Below, one piece after another: positions 17,024 to 25,829 of a DNA stretch of 64,000 nucleotides (positions are counted from its first letter, which is position 1; every line of letters begins with the position of its first letter). A model generated the notes under the pieces. The model saw only the letters and a program-made list of their open reading frames with translations. It ran no database searches and was not told the origin of the DNA. The DNA lies in assembly GCF_900078385.1 (NCBI RefSeq), contig NZ_FLQR01000007.1, forward strand, positions 186,001-250,000, read 5' to 3'. Source of the stretch: an uncultured Microbacterium sp. (GTDB taxonomy: Bacteria; Actinomycetota; Actinomycetes; Actinomycetales; Microbacteriaceae). Both the position numbers and the translations under genes were made by a program.

Positions 17024-19183
17024 TCAGCCGCGCAGCGCCTCGTCGACGGCGGCTGTCAGGGAGAGGAACCGCGTGTTGCCGGCGAGATCCTCGACGAGCA
17101 CCGCGGCGCCGTCGGGGCCCGCGAGCGGGATCTGCCAGTTCGGGTACTCCTTGTCGGTCCCCGGCTGGTTCTGCACGCGCCGCTCGCCGATGGCATCCAC
17201 GAGCGCGAGGCCGATCAGCAGCGACGGCGACGCCGTGATGAGCACGTTGAGCGCCTCGATGACCTCCTCCTCCGTCGCCTGCGCGCCGATGAGGCCGCGG
17301 TCGCGGAGGAGCCGCAGCATCGCGTCGCGCTCGGCCGCCGCGTCGGCGAGCGCCTCGTCGACGGACTGCTCGAGCAGGCCCAGCCGGGCCCGCAGTGCGA
17401 CGTGCTCGTCGGCGAGGTAGCCGGCCGTCGGCGGCAGGTCATGCGTGTTGACGGTCGCGAGCAGCTCCCGGCGCCAGCGCTCCGGCGGGCGCGGACCGTC
17501 CTCCTCCTGCTCGAACCAGAGCACCGACGTGCCGAGGATGCCGCGTCCGGAGAGGTAGTCGCGCACCCAGGGCTCGACGTTGCCGAGGTCCTCGCCGATC
17601 AGCACGGCGCCGGCGCGCTGCGCCTCGAGGGCGAGCACCCCGATCATGGCCTCGTGGTCGTAGCGCACGTAGGTGCCGGCGCCCGCGCCGAGGCCCGTCG
17701 GGATCCACCACAGCCGGAACAGGCCGATGACATGGTCGATGCGCAGCGCCCCGGCATGGCGGAGGAGGGTGCGGATCATGTCGCGCAGCGGCGCGTAGCC
17801 CGCCTCGGCGAGCGCGCGCGGCAGCCACGGCGGCTGGTTCCAGTTCTGGCCCTGCTGGTTGTACATGTCCGGGGGCGCACCGACCGTGATCCCCTGCGCG
17901 TACATGCCGCGGAGCGACCACGCGTCCGAGCCCTGCGTGTGCACGCCGACCGCGAGGTCGTGCATGACGCCGATGCGCATGCCGGATGCCGTCGCCGCCG
18001 CCTGGGCGATCTCGACCTGCTGGTCGGCGATCCACTGCAGCCACACGTGGAAGTCGACGCGGTCGGCGAGCTGGGCGCGGAGCCCGGTGACGAGCGCGGA
18101 GGCGATGTCGGCGGCCTCGGCGGGCCGCTCGGCATCCGCGTAGTGCTCTTCGAGAGCGCACCACAGCGCGAAGTCCTGCAGCGGCTGCCCTTCGCGCTGC
18201 AGGAAGGCGTCGAGCTCGGCCTGGCGGGCGGTGGATCGCGGCGCGGCATGGATGAGCTCGAGAGCCGCGCGCTTGGCGGTCCACACCGCGTCCCGGTCGA
18301 TGCGGGAGGGGTCGGTGTCGCTCGGAGCGACGACGGCGCGCGCTTCCTCGACGAGCGCGCGCTCGGCGGGCGGCAAGTAGGCGACCTCGCGGATGTCTTC
18401 GGGACGCACGTACAGCGGCGCGAGGAAGCGGCGGGTCGCGGGGAGGTACGGCGACGGCTCGATGGGCACCGTCACCTCGGCGGCGTGGATCGGGTTCACG
18501 AGGAGGAAGTCCGCCCCGCGGGCACCCGCGACGGTCGCGAGGTCGGCGAGGTCGGCGAAGTCGCCCATGCCCCACGAGTCCTGCGACCGGACGGAGTACA
18601 GCTGCGCCATGAGACCCCAGGCGCGGCCGTGCCGACCGGGCCTGCTCGGCGGCTCGGGGAGCCGGTCGGGGGTGACCACGAGCGTGGACTGCGCCGTGCG
18701 GTCGGCCTCGGCCGAGCCGTACGGACGCTGCCAGGCGTGCAGCGTGTGCCAGCCGAGCGGGAGGTCGGCCGGCAGAGGCACGTGCACCCGCCAGACGAGG
18801 ACGCCGTCGACCTCGCGCGCCTCCGGACGCTGGTCGGGGATCGCGAGGTCGCGCCACGATCCGTCCTCGAGGGCGATGCTGAGCGACACGTCGTGGCGGT
18901 CGGCCACATGGGCGAACAGGCTCCCCGGCCGCTGCCGCAGGACGACGGAGGGCGGGAGCAACTCGCGCCACGGCTCCTCGAGCACGGCGGCCAGTGCGAC
19001 GGCGACATCCGCGTCGGTCTGCGGGTCGACCCCCATCGCCCGCAGCACCGCGCGGAGGGTCGCGGCGGGGACGTGGACGTCCTCGCCGAAGAAGGACCAG
19101 TAGTGCGTCGCGACGCCGTGCGCCTCGGCGAGCGCCGCGAGGGCGGGGCCGGGTCGATCGTCGGATGCCGGAATCTCGCTCAT
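17024..19183 (-). CDS. malQ: 4-alpha-glucanotransferase (amylomaltase)
   Basis: GH77 enzyme that disproportionates maltodextrins by moving alpha-1,4-glucan segments. 719 residues with the extra N-terminal domain usual in actinobacterial and enterobacterial MalQ (about residues 1-150). Catalytic motifs are in place: MGDFADLADLA, nucleophile Asp in LRIDHVIGLFRLWW, acid/base Glu in LIGEDLGNVEPWV, and the third acid in VNTHDLPPTAGY. ATG at 19183 was preferred over one at 19207 because AGGAAGGG lies six bases before it. It sits between the regulator gene and the aldehyde dehydrogenase on the same strand; a shared function with them is not obvious. Confidence 0.93.
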   Translation of the reverse strand: MSEIPASDDRPGPALAALAEAHGVATHYWSFFGEDVHVPAATLRAVLRAMGVDPQTDADVAVALAAVLEEPWRELLPPSVVLRQRPGSLFAHVADRHDVSLSIALEDGSWRDLAIPDQRPEAREVDGVLVWRVHVPLPADLPLGWHTLHAWQRPYGSAEADRTAQSTLVVTPDRLPEPPSRPGRHGRAWGLMAQLYSVRSQDSWGMGDFADLADLATVAGARGADFLLVNPIHAAEVTVPIEPSPYLPATRRFLAPLYVRPEDIREVAYLPPAERALVEEARAVVAPSDTDPSRIDRDAVWTAKRAALELIHAAPRSTARQAELDAFLQREGQPLQDFALWCALEEHYADAERPAEAADIASALVTGLRAQLADRVDFHVWLQWIADQQVEIAQAAATASGMRIGVMHDLAVGVHTQGSDAWSLRGMYAQGITVGAPPDMYNQQGQNWNQPPWLPRALAEAGYAPLRDMIRTLLRHAGALRIDHVIGLFRLWWIPTGLGAGAGTYVRYDHEAMIGVLALEAQRAGAVLIGEDLGNVEPWVRDYLSGRGILGTSVLWFEQEEDGPRPPERWRRELLATVNTHDLPPTAGYLADEHVALRARLGLLEQSVDEALADAAAERDAMLRLLRDRGLIGAQATEEEVIEALNVLITASPSLLIGLALVDAIGERRVQNQPGTDKEYPNWQIPLAGPDGAAVLVEDLAGNTRFLSLTAAVDEALRG

Positions 19184-19226
19184 CGTCGTCCCTTCCTCTG
19201 CGTTCATCCTGCCAGTGCCCCGCGCC

Positions 19227-20534
19227 TCACCCCTCCAGGGCGGCGATCCGCGCGACGAGCCCCGCGCGCTTCGGCGACCGGGCGGGCAGCATCCGCAGCG
19301 CGAGACCCAGCGCCTCGCGGTCATCCGTCCCCTCGGCCGTATCGGCGTACGCGAGGAGCACGTCCACCGACGCCTCGGCCAGGAGCGCCTCGCGCAGCGC
19401 GCCCCGCACGGTCGCACGGAACTCCTCGACGCCGGGCGCGACCGAATCGGGGAGCACGGGGCCGCGGTAGGCGGCGAGCGCGACGCGGTGGGCTCCGCGG
19501 TCGAGCAGCGACACGACGTGGTGCGCGTCGGTCTCGAGCTTGACCGGCAGCCGGTACGGACGGGAGGCCGGCACGAGGTGCGGGGCGACGGCCTCCAGCG
19601 CGCGACGCAGCCGGACGAGCTCGGGGCGCAGCGTGTCGACGGCGTCGTCGCCGTACACGAGCTCGCCGAGCCGCTCGGCGGACAGGCCCTGCCGGTGCAC
19701 CGCGAGCATGAGGAGGATCTCGGCGTGCCGCGCCGTCAACTCGGTCACCGTCTCGCCGTCGGGCCCCGCGACTTCGAGCAGGGCGCGGTCGCGGCCGAGG
19801 ACGCGCAGGGTCGTGGTGTCGGGGGCTCGGACCGCGACGGGGCGTCGGCGGGTCGGGGCGGCGCGCGCCCGGAGCCGGGCGACGAGGAGCTCGCCCTCGA
19901 TGGCGCGGGCCGTGGCGTCCACGAGCAGCTGCGCCTGCGGGGTGACGGCCTCGCTGCCGCCCGTGACGTCGATCACGCCGATCAGGCGGCGCGTCTCGGG
20001 GTCGTGGACGGGCGCCGCGGTGCACGACCAGGACTGCACGAGACGGTTGTAGTGCTCGGCGCCGTGGATCTGCACCGACCGGTCGAGGGTGAGCGCCGTT
20101 CCGGGGGCGGATGTGCCGACCGCCTCCTCCGACCAGTTCGCGCCGGCGACGAAGCCCATGTCGCCGGTGAGGGTCCGGACGCCGCGGTCGCCCTCGACCC
20201 ACAGCAGTCGGCCCGCCGCGTCGCCGACCGCGACGACCACGCCCGAGTCGGCCTCCGGCAGCAGCAGGGCGCGCACCATGTCCATGGCCCCGGCCAGCGG
20301 ATGCGCGCTGCGGTACGCCTCGAGCTCCTCGGCGGTCAGCTCGAGCGGCGGGAGCCCCTCCGCGCCGACGAGCAGCGCGAGCGATCGACGCCACGAGTCC
20401 CGGACGAGCGGGCGGATGTCACCGAGCCTCGGATCGGCCGTGTTGCCCCCGACGAGCTCCTCGTGCGCGCGCTCGATCAGCAGGCGGGAGTTCTCCGGGG
20501 AGACCTCGCGCCGTGGCGACCACGACGAGGGCAC
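19227..20534 (-). CDS. GAF-domain regulator with winged-helix C-terminus (AcoR-like sensor half)
   Basis: 435-residue probable transcription regulator. The N-terminal half resembles the sensor part of AcoR-type activators: IRPLVRDSWRRSLALLVG, then a GAF domain (about residues 70-220) with GVVVAVGDAAGRLLWVEGDRG, GANWSEEAVGTSAPG and SCTAAPVHDPETRRLIGVIDVTGG. The sigma-54 AAA+ and Fis parts of AcoR are missing. From about residue 250 there is a winged-helix-like stretch (VTELTARHAEILLMLAVHRQ, then LVYGDDAVDTLRPELVRLRR) and a tail. GTG at 20534 has GGAG six bases upstream. Aldehyde or acetoin sensing for the downstream dehydrogenase is a reasonable guess. Confidence 0.75.
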   Translation of the reverse strand: MPSSWSPRREVSPENSRLLIERAHEELVGGNTADPRLGDIRPLVRDSWRRSLALLVGAEGLPPLELTAEELEAYRSAHPLAGAMDMVRALLLPEADSGVVVAVGDAAGRLLWVEGDRGVRTLTGDMGFVAGANWSEEAVGTSAPGTALTLDRSVQIHGAEHYNRLVQSWSCTAAPVHDPETRRLIGVIDVTGGSEAVTPQAQLLVDATARAIEGELLVARLRARAAPTRRRPVAVRAPDTTTLRVLGRDRALLEVAGPDGETVTELTARHAEILLMLAVHRQGLSAERLGELVYGDDAVDTLRPELVRLRRALEAVAPHLVPASRPYRLPVKLETDAHHVVSLLDRGAHRVALAAYRGPVLPDSVAPGVEEFRATVRGALREALLAEASVDVLLAYADTAEGTDDREALGLALRMLPARSPKRAGLVARIAALEG

Positions 20535-20597
20535 GGGCGACTCCGATCGACGGTGAAGGAGCGTGCGCCCAGTGTAAGCGGACGCGGATGCCGTCGG

Positions 20598-22025
20598 TCA
20601 GGCGCGGTCCGCCCACCACTGCCGCAGGCGCTGCTCCGCGGCATCCGGCCCCAGGATGCCCTCGTCCAGGCGGAGGTCGAGCAGGAACCGGTACGCCTGG
20701 CCCACCTCGGGCCCCGGGCGGATGCCGAGCACCTCCTGGATGCGGTTGCCGTCGAGCTCGGGACGCATGGCCTCGAGCTCCTCCTGCTCGGCGAGCTCCG
20801 CGATCCGGCGCTCGATGTCGTCGTACGCCGACTTGAGCCGTGCGGCCTTCCGGCGATTGCGCGTCGTGACGTCCGCACGGGTGAGGATGTGCAGGCGCTC
20901 GAGCTCGGAGCCGGCGTCGCGCACGTACCGCCGGACCGCCGAGTCGGTCCACGCTCCCTCGGCATAGCCGAAGAACCGCAGGTGCTGCTCGATGAGCTGC
21001 GCCACCGACGAGATCGTGTCGCCGTCGAAGCGGAGAGCCTGCAGGCGCTTGCGCGCCATCCGCGCACCCTTCACATCGTGATGGTGGAAGCTCACGCCGC
21101 CTTCCGGTTCGAGCTTCCGCGTCGCGGGCTTGCCGATGTCGTGCAGGAGCGCGGCGAGCCGCAGGGTCACGTCCGGGGCGGCATCCGGGTGCCGCTCCCG
21201 CTCGAGGTCGATGGCCTGGCTCAGGACCGTAAGGGAGTGCTCGTAGACGTCCTTGTGGTGGTGGTGCTCGTCGACCTCGAGCCGCAGCGCGGGCACTTCG
21301 GGGAGGAACTGCTCGATGAGGCCGGTCTCGACGAGGATCCGGATGCCGCGAACCGGCGCGTCGGTCTGCAGGAGCTTGACGAGCTCGCCCTGGATGCGCT
21401 CCGGACTGACGATCGCGAGCGTCTCGCGCAACCGCTCGATCGCGTCCAGCACCTCCGGCGACGGGTCGAACCCGAGCTGCGCGGCGAAGCGGGCGGCGCG
21501 GAGCATGCGGAGCGGATCGTCGCCGAAGCTCACGGCGGGGTCGACGGGCGTCCGCAGCGCCCCCGCGACGAGGTCCTCGACGCCGCCGGCCGGATCGACG
21601 AGCGCGGGGCCCGGCACCCGGAGCGCCATCGCGTTGACGGTGAAGTCCCGGCGCCGCAGGTCGTCCTCGAGCGTGTCGCCGAATTCGACGGTGGGCTTGC
21701 GGGTCACGCCGTCGTAGCTGTCCGCCCGGTACGTCGTGATCTCGACCTGCTCGCCGCGCACGCGGGCACCGATGGTGCCGAAGGCGCGGCCGATGTCCCA
21801 GTGCGCGCTCGCGAGCGGCTTCACGATCCGCAGGATGTCATCCGGCCGGGCGTTCGTCGTGAAGTCGAGGTCGTTCGTCACGCGGCCGAGCAGCGCGTCG
21901 CGCACCGGTCCGCCCACGACGGAGAGCTCGAATCCCGCCGCCGCGAAGGCCTCACCGAGGCTCGCCACGACCGGCGAAGCGGCGAGGGCGCCCAGGCGCG
22001 CGACTCCCTCGGCCATGTTGAGCAT
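20598..22025 (-). CDS. CCA tRNA nucleotidyltransferase
   Basis: Adds or repairs the CCA end of tRNAs, needed here because the tRNA genes in this window do not encode CCA. 475 residues: the class II nucleotidyltransferase head with VVGGPVRDALLGR near residue 35 and the metal pair in DLDFTTNARPD, the NAMALR region with RRDFTVNAMAL, the RMLRAARFAAQLGF helix, and a C-terminal HD domain (LAALLHDIGKPATR, HDVKGARMARKRL). Start ATG at 22025; MAEGVARL nine bases inside is an alternative. The HD domain marks the actinobacterial PcnA/CCA subtype. Monocistronic or cotranscribed with the methyltransferase 26 bases upstream. Confidence 0.92.
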   Translation of the reverse strand: MLNMAEGVARLGALAASPVVASLGEAFAAAGFELSVVGGPVRDALLGRVTNDLDFTTNARPDDILRIVKPLASAHWDIGRAFGTIGARVRGEQVEITTYRADSYDGVTRKPTVEFGDTLEDDLRRRDFTVNAMALRVPGPALVDPAGGVEDLVAGALRTPVDPAVSFGDDPLRMLRAARFAAQLGFDPSPEVLDAIERLRETLAIVSPERIQGELVKLLQTDAPVRGIRILVETGLIEQFLPEVPALRLEVDEHHHHKDVYEHSLTVLSQAIDLERERHPDAAPDVTLRLAALLHDIGKPATRKLEPEGGVSFHHHDVKGARMARKRLQALRFDGDTISSVAQLIEQHLRFFGYAEGAWTDSAVRRYVRDAGSELERLHILTRADVTTRNRRKAARLKSAYDDIERRIAELAEQEELEAMRPELDGNRIQEVLGIRPGPEVGQAYRFLLDLRLDEGILGPDAAEQRLRQWWADRA

Positions 22026-22051
22026 GGGTTCGAGCCTACCCGCGGGCGGCC

Positions 22052-23572
22052 TCACCCCCAGGCGAGGAACCTGGTGAACAGGAGCTCCCGCACACGCGGC
22101 AGCAGATCGGCGGACAGCTCCCCGGCATCCACGTCGAGGAGGTCGGCGATCGCCGAGATCAGCGCACCGACCGGCAGGTCGCCGTCGCACGCGCCCACGA
22201 GCGCCGCGAGCGCCGGGTCGACCTGGAGGGTGCGGGCGAAGCCGCCGCCCTGCCGCAGCTCGATGACACTCGGCGCCTCGGCGCCCGGCAGGTGATGCCG
22301 CGCCTCGGTGACGTCGTCCGCGACGGTGAGCACGGCGCGACGCAGCGCGTCGTCGTCGGTGACGGCCAGCCGGTCCCACGCGGACAGCGCCGCACCGAGA
22401 TGGATGCCGAGGGAATCCCCGACGCCCTGCGTGATCCGCTCGTACCGCGCGAGGGTCGGCGCTCCCTCGGCCCGGCGCAGCAGCAGGTAGCCGAACCCGA
22501 CGGCCGTGACCTCACGCCCCGCGAAGTCCCGCAGCCAGGCCTCGACGAGCCGTCCGTGCGCGGGCGAGCCCGGCGCCGTTCCGCCGTCCCGCACCCACAG
22601 CTCGGCGTAGGCGAGCGGGTCGAGGAGCTCCCGCTCGATGACCCAGGCATCCAGCGGCACGGGCGAGGCGGCGACCCACTCCCGCACGCGGTCAAGGCCC
22701 TCCGCACCGGCGCGGTACTCCCAGTTGCCGAGGAGCTGGGCGGTGCCGCCGGGGGCGAGCACCGAACCGACGCCGCTCACGAACGCCGCGACGAGGTCGT
22801 CCCCTGCCATCCCGCCGTCGCGGTACTCGTACTCCGGGACGCCCTCGACGCGCGGCGTGATGACGAACGGCGGATTGGAGACGACGCGGTCGAACAGCTC
22901 GCCGGCGACCGGCTCGAAGAGGCTGCCGAGGCGCACCTCGATGCCGTCGACGTCGTTGAGGAGGGCGTTGAGGGCCGCGAACCACAGGGCGCGCGCGGAC
23001 ACGTCCGTCGCGACGACGCGATCCACCGTGCGTCGCGCCCGCAGTGCCTGGATGCCGCAGCCCGTGCCGACGTCGAGCGCGGCCACGGCATGGCCGGGCA
23101 GCTGCAGACCCGCGAGCGTGAGGGACGCTCCGCCGACACCGAGCACGTGGTCGGTCGGCAGCGCCCCGCCGAGAGCGGCCTCGTCGAGGTCGCTCGCGAT
23201 CCACCACTGTCCGCTGCCGCTCGCGTCGGCGAAGTCCTGCGGGCGCACGAGGGCCGTCGCCCGCACAGCGTCGCCGTCCCGCGCGGCGAGACCCAGCGCG
23301 CACAGACCGTCGCCGCCGAGCGCGGGCAGCGCGGCGTCGAGGGCGGCGACCGGGACCGCGACGCCGAGGAACAGCACGCGGCACAGCACCGCGAGCGCGT
23401 CGCCGCGTTCGCCGAGCGCGGCGAGCGCGGGGCCGCGCAGCCCGTGGCCGACCGCCTCGTCGGCGAGCGGCCCCCACGCGTCGCGGACGGCGTCGGCCGT
23501 GTACCCCGCGGCCGTCAGGTCCGCGCGGAGCGCGGCGGCGAGGGTGGGGTCGGGATTCGGTGCAGAGGTCAC
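22052..23572 (-). CDS. Class I SAM-dependent methyltransferase with NPPF motif
   Basis: 506-residue methyltransferase of the N-methylating type. The SAM-binding motif I is ALDVGTGCGIQALRA near residue 165, the acidic end of motif II is VVATDVSARAL, and the catalytic motif RVVSNPPFVITP is near residue 225. NPP[FY] occurs in enzymes methylating planar nitrogen (adenine, guanine, or glutamine as in PrmC). The N-terminal 150 residues are an actinobacteria-specific domain; a helical domain follows the catalytic core. The best start is GTG at 23572, which has no strong Shine-Dalgarno. rRNA, tRNA or release-factor substrates are all possible. Confidence 0.8.
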   Translation of the reverse strand: MTSAPNPDPTLAAALRADLTAAGYTADAVRDAWGPLADEAVGHGLRGPALAALGERGDALAVLCRVLFLGVAVPVAALDAALPALGGDGLCALGLAARDGDAVRATALVRPQDFADASGSGQWWIASDLDEAALGGALPTDHVLGVGGASLTLAGLQLPGHAVAALDVGTGCGIQALRARRTVDRVVATDVSARALWFAALNALLNDVDGIEVRLGSLFEPVAGELFDRVVSNPPFVITPRVEGVPEYEYRDGGMAGDDLVAAFVSGVGSVLAPGGTAQLLGNWEYRAGAEGLDRVREWVAASPVPLDAWVIERELLDPLAYAELWVRDGGTAPGSPAHGRLVEAWLRDFAGREVTAVGFGYLLLRRAEGAPTLARYERITQGVGDSLGIHLGAALSAWDRLAVTDDDALRRAVLTVADDVTEARHHLPGAEAPSVIELRQGGGFARTLQVDPALAALVGACDGDLPVGALISAIADLLDVDAGELSADLLPRVRELLFTRFLAWG

Positions 23573-23631
23573 CGGTCCATTCAATCGTGCCCCGCACGGC
23601 CGGTCACGGGGACCCCTCAGGGGCGGGCCCA

Positions 23632-23637
23632 TAGAAT
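23632..23637 (+). promoter_or_regulatory. -10 box TAGAAT upstream of DUF6049-murJ operon
   Basis: TAGAAT at a fitting distance for a start site near 23645, giving a leader of about 40 bases that contains AGGAG (23668-23672) before the ATG at 23685. No good -35 is seen. Confidence 0.4.
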
Positions 23638-23684
23638 CGCACCTGATCGTGCGGCCATGGATCGCACAGGAGTGAATCCCCGCC

Positions 23685-25829
23685 ATGACCATGACATCGC
23701 CCTCGCCGGGCCCGCGCGCCGCGCGCCCGCGTCGTGCGCCGCGCGCACCGCGTGTGCGGCTCGCCGCCGCCGTGGCGGCGATCTTGGCCCTCGTCCTGAC
23801 CCCCGTGGCGGCCGTGGCGGCCGGCCCGCCGCCCAGCCGGCCGCTCACCTTCGCGATGGCGCCGCGGGGCGACGGCATCCCGGTCGACGGCCAGAGTCTC
23901 ATCGTCTCGCTCACGGCGGGGAACCCCACCGACTCGACGGTCGCCGCCGGCGACGTCACGATCGCGATCGGGCGCGACGCGCTGCGCACGCGCACATCGC
24001 TGGACGCGTGGCTCGGCGGCGACCGTCCGTCGCTCCGGCTCACCCCGATCGCCACGACGAGGATCGACGCACTCGCGGCGCACGGCGTGCGCACGACGAC
24101 GAGCGCCATCGAACCGGCCGACTCCGGGATCGATGATCTGGCGCCGGGGGTGTACCCCCTGCTGGCGACGTACTCGTCGGCCCAGGGCGACCTCACGTCC
24201 GCGAGTGTCGTCACGATCCCGGACGAGGATGCCGCGGCCGCCGACGTCGCCGTCGTCGTCCCGATCACGGCGGGGGGCCTCAGCGACGGGCTGCTCACGG
24301 CCGAGCAGCTCAGCGAACTCACCGCCGACGGGGGCACCCTCCGCGACCAGCTCGACGCCGTCGCCGGCACGGCCGCGATCCTCGCGGTCGACCCCGCCCT
24401 CCCGGCGGCGATCCGCGTCCTCGGCCAGTCGGCACCGCCGTCGGCGGTCACCTGGCTCGATGACCTGCTGGCCTTCCCCAACCCGCGGTTCGCGCTGCAG
24501 TTCGGCGACGCCGACCTCGCAGCCCAGGTCGCCGCCGGCCTCAGCCGCCCGCTCTCGCCGCTGCCGCTCACGTCCTACCTGGATCCCGCGAACTTCACCG
24601 AGAGCGACGCCGAGACCCCCGAGCCGAGTCCGACGCCCGGCGGCGACCCGTCGCTGCCCGACCTCGAGGAGCTCACCGACCTCGGGACCTCCGCCGGCAC
24701 GATCCTCTGGCCCGCGACCGGCACGGCGGGCGCGGAGACCGTTGCGGCACTGGGTGAGGTGGTCGTGGACGACGCGGCATCGGTCACCCTCGTCTCCTCC
24801 GATGCGACGACGGCGACGGGTGCCGTCCCGGCGCGGGCCGCCGCGGGCGACGCGCAGCTGCTCGTCTACGACGCGGCCGTCTCGGCAGCCCTCCGCACCG
24901 CCGCGGCGGCGGAGGATGCCGTCCCGCGCGCCGCCGCGCAGGCCGCCGCGGTCGCCTACGCGCAGACCGCCGGCCGGGAGAACCCCGGTGCCACGCTGCT
25001 CGTGACGGTCGACCGCGGCGTCGACCGATCGCGCGCCGCCCTGCACGACGCCGTCACGACGGCGACGGACCTGCCGGGGCGTGCGCCGGTCACCCTGCGC
25101 GAGGTCCTCGACGACGCCCCCGCGGCCGTCGAGCTGCGGTCGGTGGAGCCCGATGTCGCGCGCGTCGCCGCGCTCCGCGCGTTCCAGGACGACGAGACCG
25201 AGCTGACCGCCTTCGCGACGATCCTCGAGGATGCCACGCTGCTCACCGGCTCGGAGCGCGCCGCGGTCCTGCAGCTGCTCGGCAACGGCTGGCGGGGCGA
25301 GCTCGAGCAGTGGGGCGACGCCGTGGCGGAGCATCGCGCGCAGAGCCGGGCCACCCTCGGCGCCGTCGCGATCGTCCCCGCCGGCGACAAGACGCTGCTG
25401 GGGTCGGCCGCGCCGATGCGATTCTCGATCCGCAACGACCTGCGCTGGCCCGTCTCCCTCGTGCTCATCGCCTCGCCGAACGACCCGCGACTCGTCGTCC
25501 AGCGGACCACGCCCGTCGAAGCCGAAGCCGCGCAGAACACCCGCGCCGAGGTGCCCGTCGAGGCCCGCGTGGGCTCGGGCGAGTCCACGATCGATCTGCA
25601 GCTGCGGAGCCCCTCGATGGTCGCGATCGGCGGTCCGGTCTCGGTCGGCGTGAACGTGCAGGCCGAGTGGGAGTCGGTGGGCGTCATCGTCATGGGCGTC
25701 CTGGTCGTGGGTCTCCTGGTCCTCGGCGTCATCCGCACGGTGCGGCGCATGCGGCGACGGCGCGAGACCCCCGGCGCGTCGCCCGCCGTGACGCCCGGCG
25801 AGGAGACGCCGGAGGTCGCCGATGTCTAG
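23685..25829 (+). CDS. DUF6049 family secreted/membrane-anchored protein
   Basis: 714 residues. A basic N-terminus and hydrophobic core (LAAAVAAILALVLTPVAAVAA) form a signal peptide. A large extracellular region follows, and a single transmembrane helix near the C-terminus (about 660-685, VGVIVMGVLVVGLLVLGVI) is followed by a basic cytosolic tail. DUF6049 proteins are regularly found directly before murJ in Actinobacteria, and here the stop overlaps murJ by eight bases. The extracellular part has segments such as DLAPGVYPLLATYSSAQG and an acidic, Pro-rich spacer near residue 310. The family's role is not established; the context suggests envelope assembly together with the lipid II flippase. 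Start ATG at 23685, or 23691. Confidence 0.85.
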   Translation: MTMTSPSPGPRAARPRRAPRAPRVRLAAAVAAILALVLTPVAAVAAGPPPSRPLTFAMAPRGDGIPVDGQSLIVSLTAGNPTDSTVAAGDVTIAIGRDALRTRTSLDAWLGGDRPSLRLTPIATTRIDALAAHGVRTTTSAIEPADSGIDDLAPGVYPLLATYSSAQGDLTSASVVTIPDEDAAAADVAVVVPITAGGLSDGLLTAEQLSELTADGGTLRDQLDAVAGTAAILAVDPALPAAIRVLGQSAPPSAVTWLDDLLAFPNPRFALQFGDADLAAQVAAGLSRPLSPLPLTSYLDPANFTESDAETPEPSPTPGGDPSLPDLEELTDLGTSAGTILWPATGTAGAETVAALGEVVVDDAASVTLVSSDATTATGAVPARAAAGDAQLLVYDAAVSAALRTAAAAEDAVPRAAAQAAAVAYAQTAGRENPGATLLVTVDRGVDRSRAALHDAVTTATDLPGRAPVTLREVLDDAPAAVELRSVEPDVARVAALRAFQDDETELTAFATILEDATLLTGSERAAVLQLLGNGWRGELEQWGDAVAEHRAQSRATLGAVAIVPAGDKTLLGSAAPMRFSIRNDLRWPVSLVLIASPNDPRLVVQRTTPVEAEAAQNTRAEVPVEARVGSGESTIDLQLRSPSMVAIGGPVSVGVNVQAEWESVGVIVMGVLVVGLLVLGVIRTVRRMRRRRETPGASPAVTPGEETPEVADV

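Noticed and set aside
15440..19543. Very long plus-strand open frame (over 1300 codons)
   Set aside because: It is antisense to exaC and malQ, both of which have complete catalytic motifs. GC-rich codon usage leaves such mirror frames open by chance.
19215..22295. Plus-strand open frame of about 1000 codons
   Set aside because: Antisense shadow of the GAF regulator and the CCA-adding enzyme; highly charged Arg/Glu/Asp composition typical of such frames.
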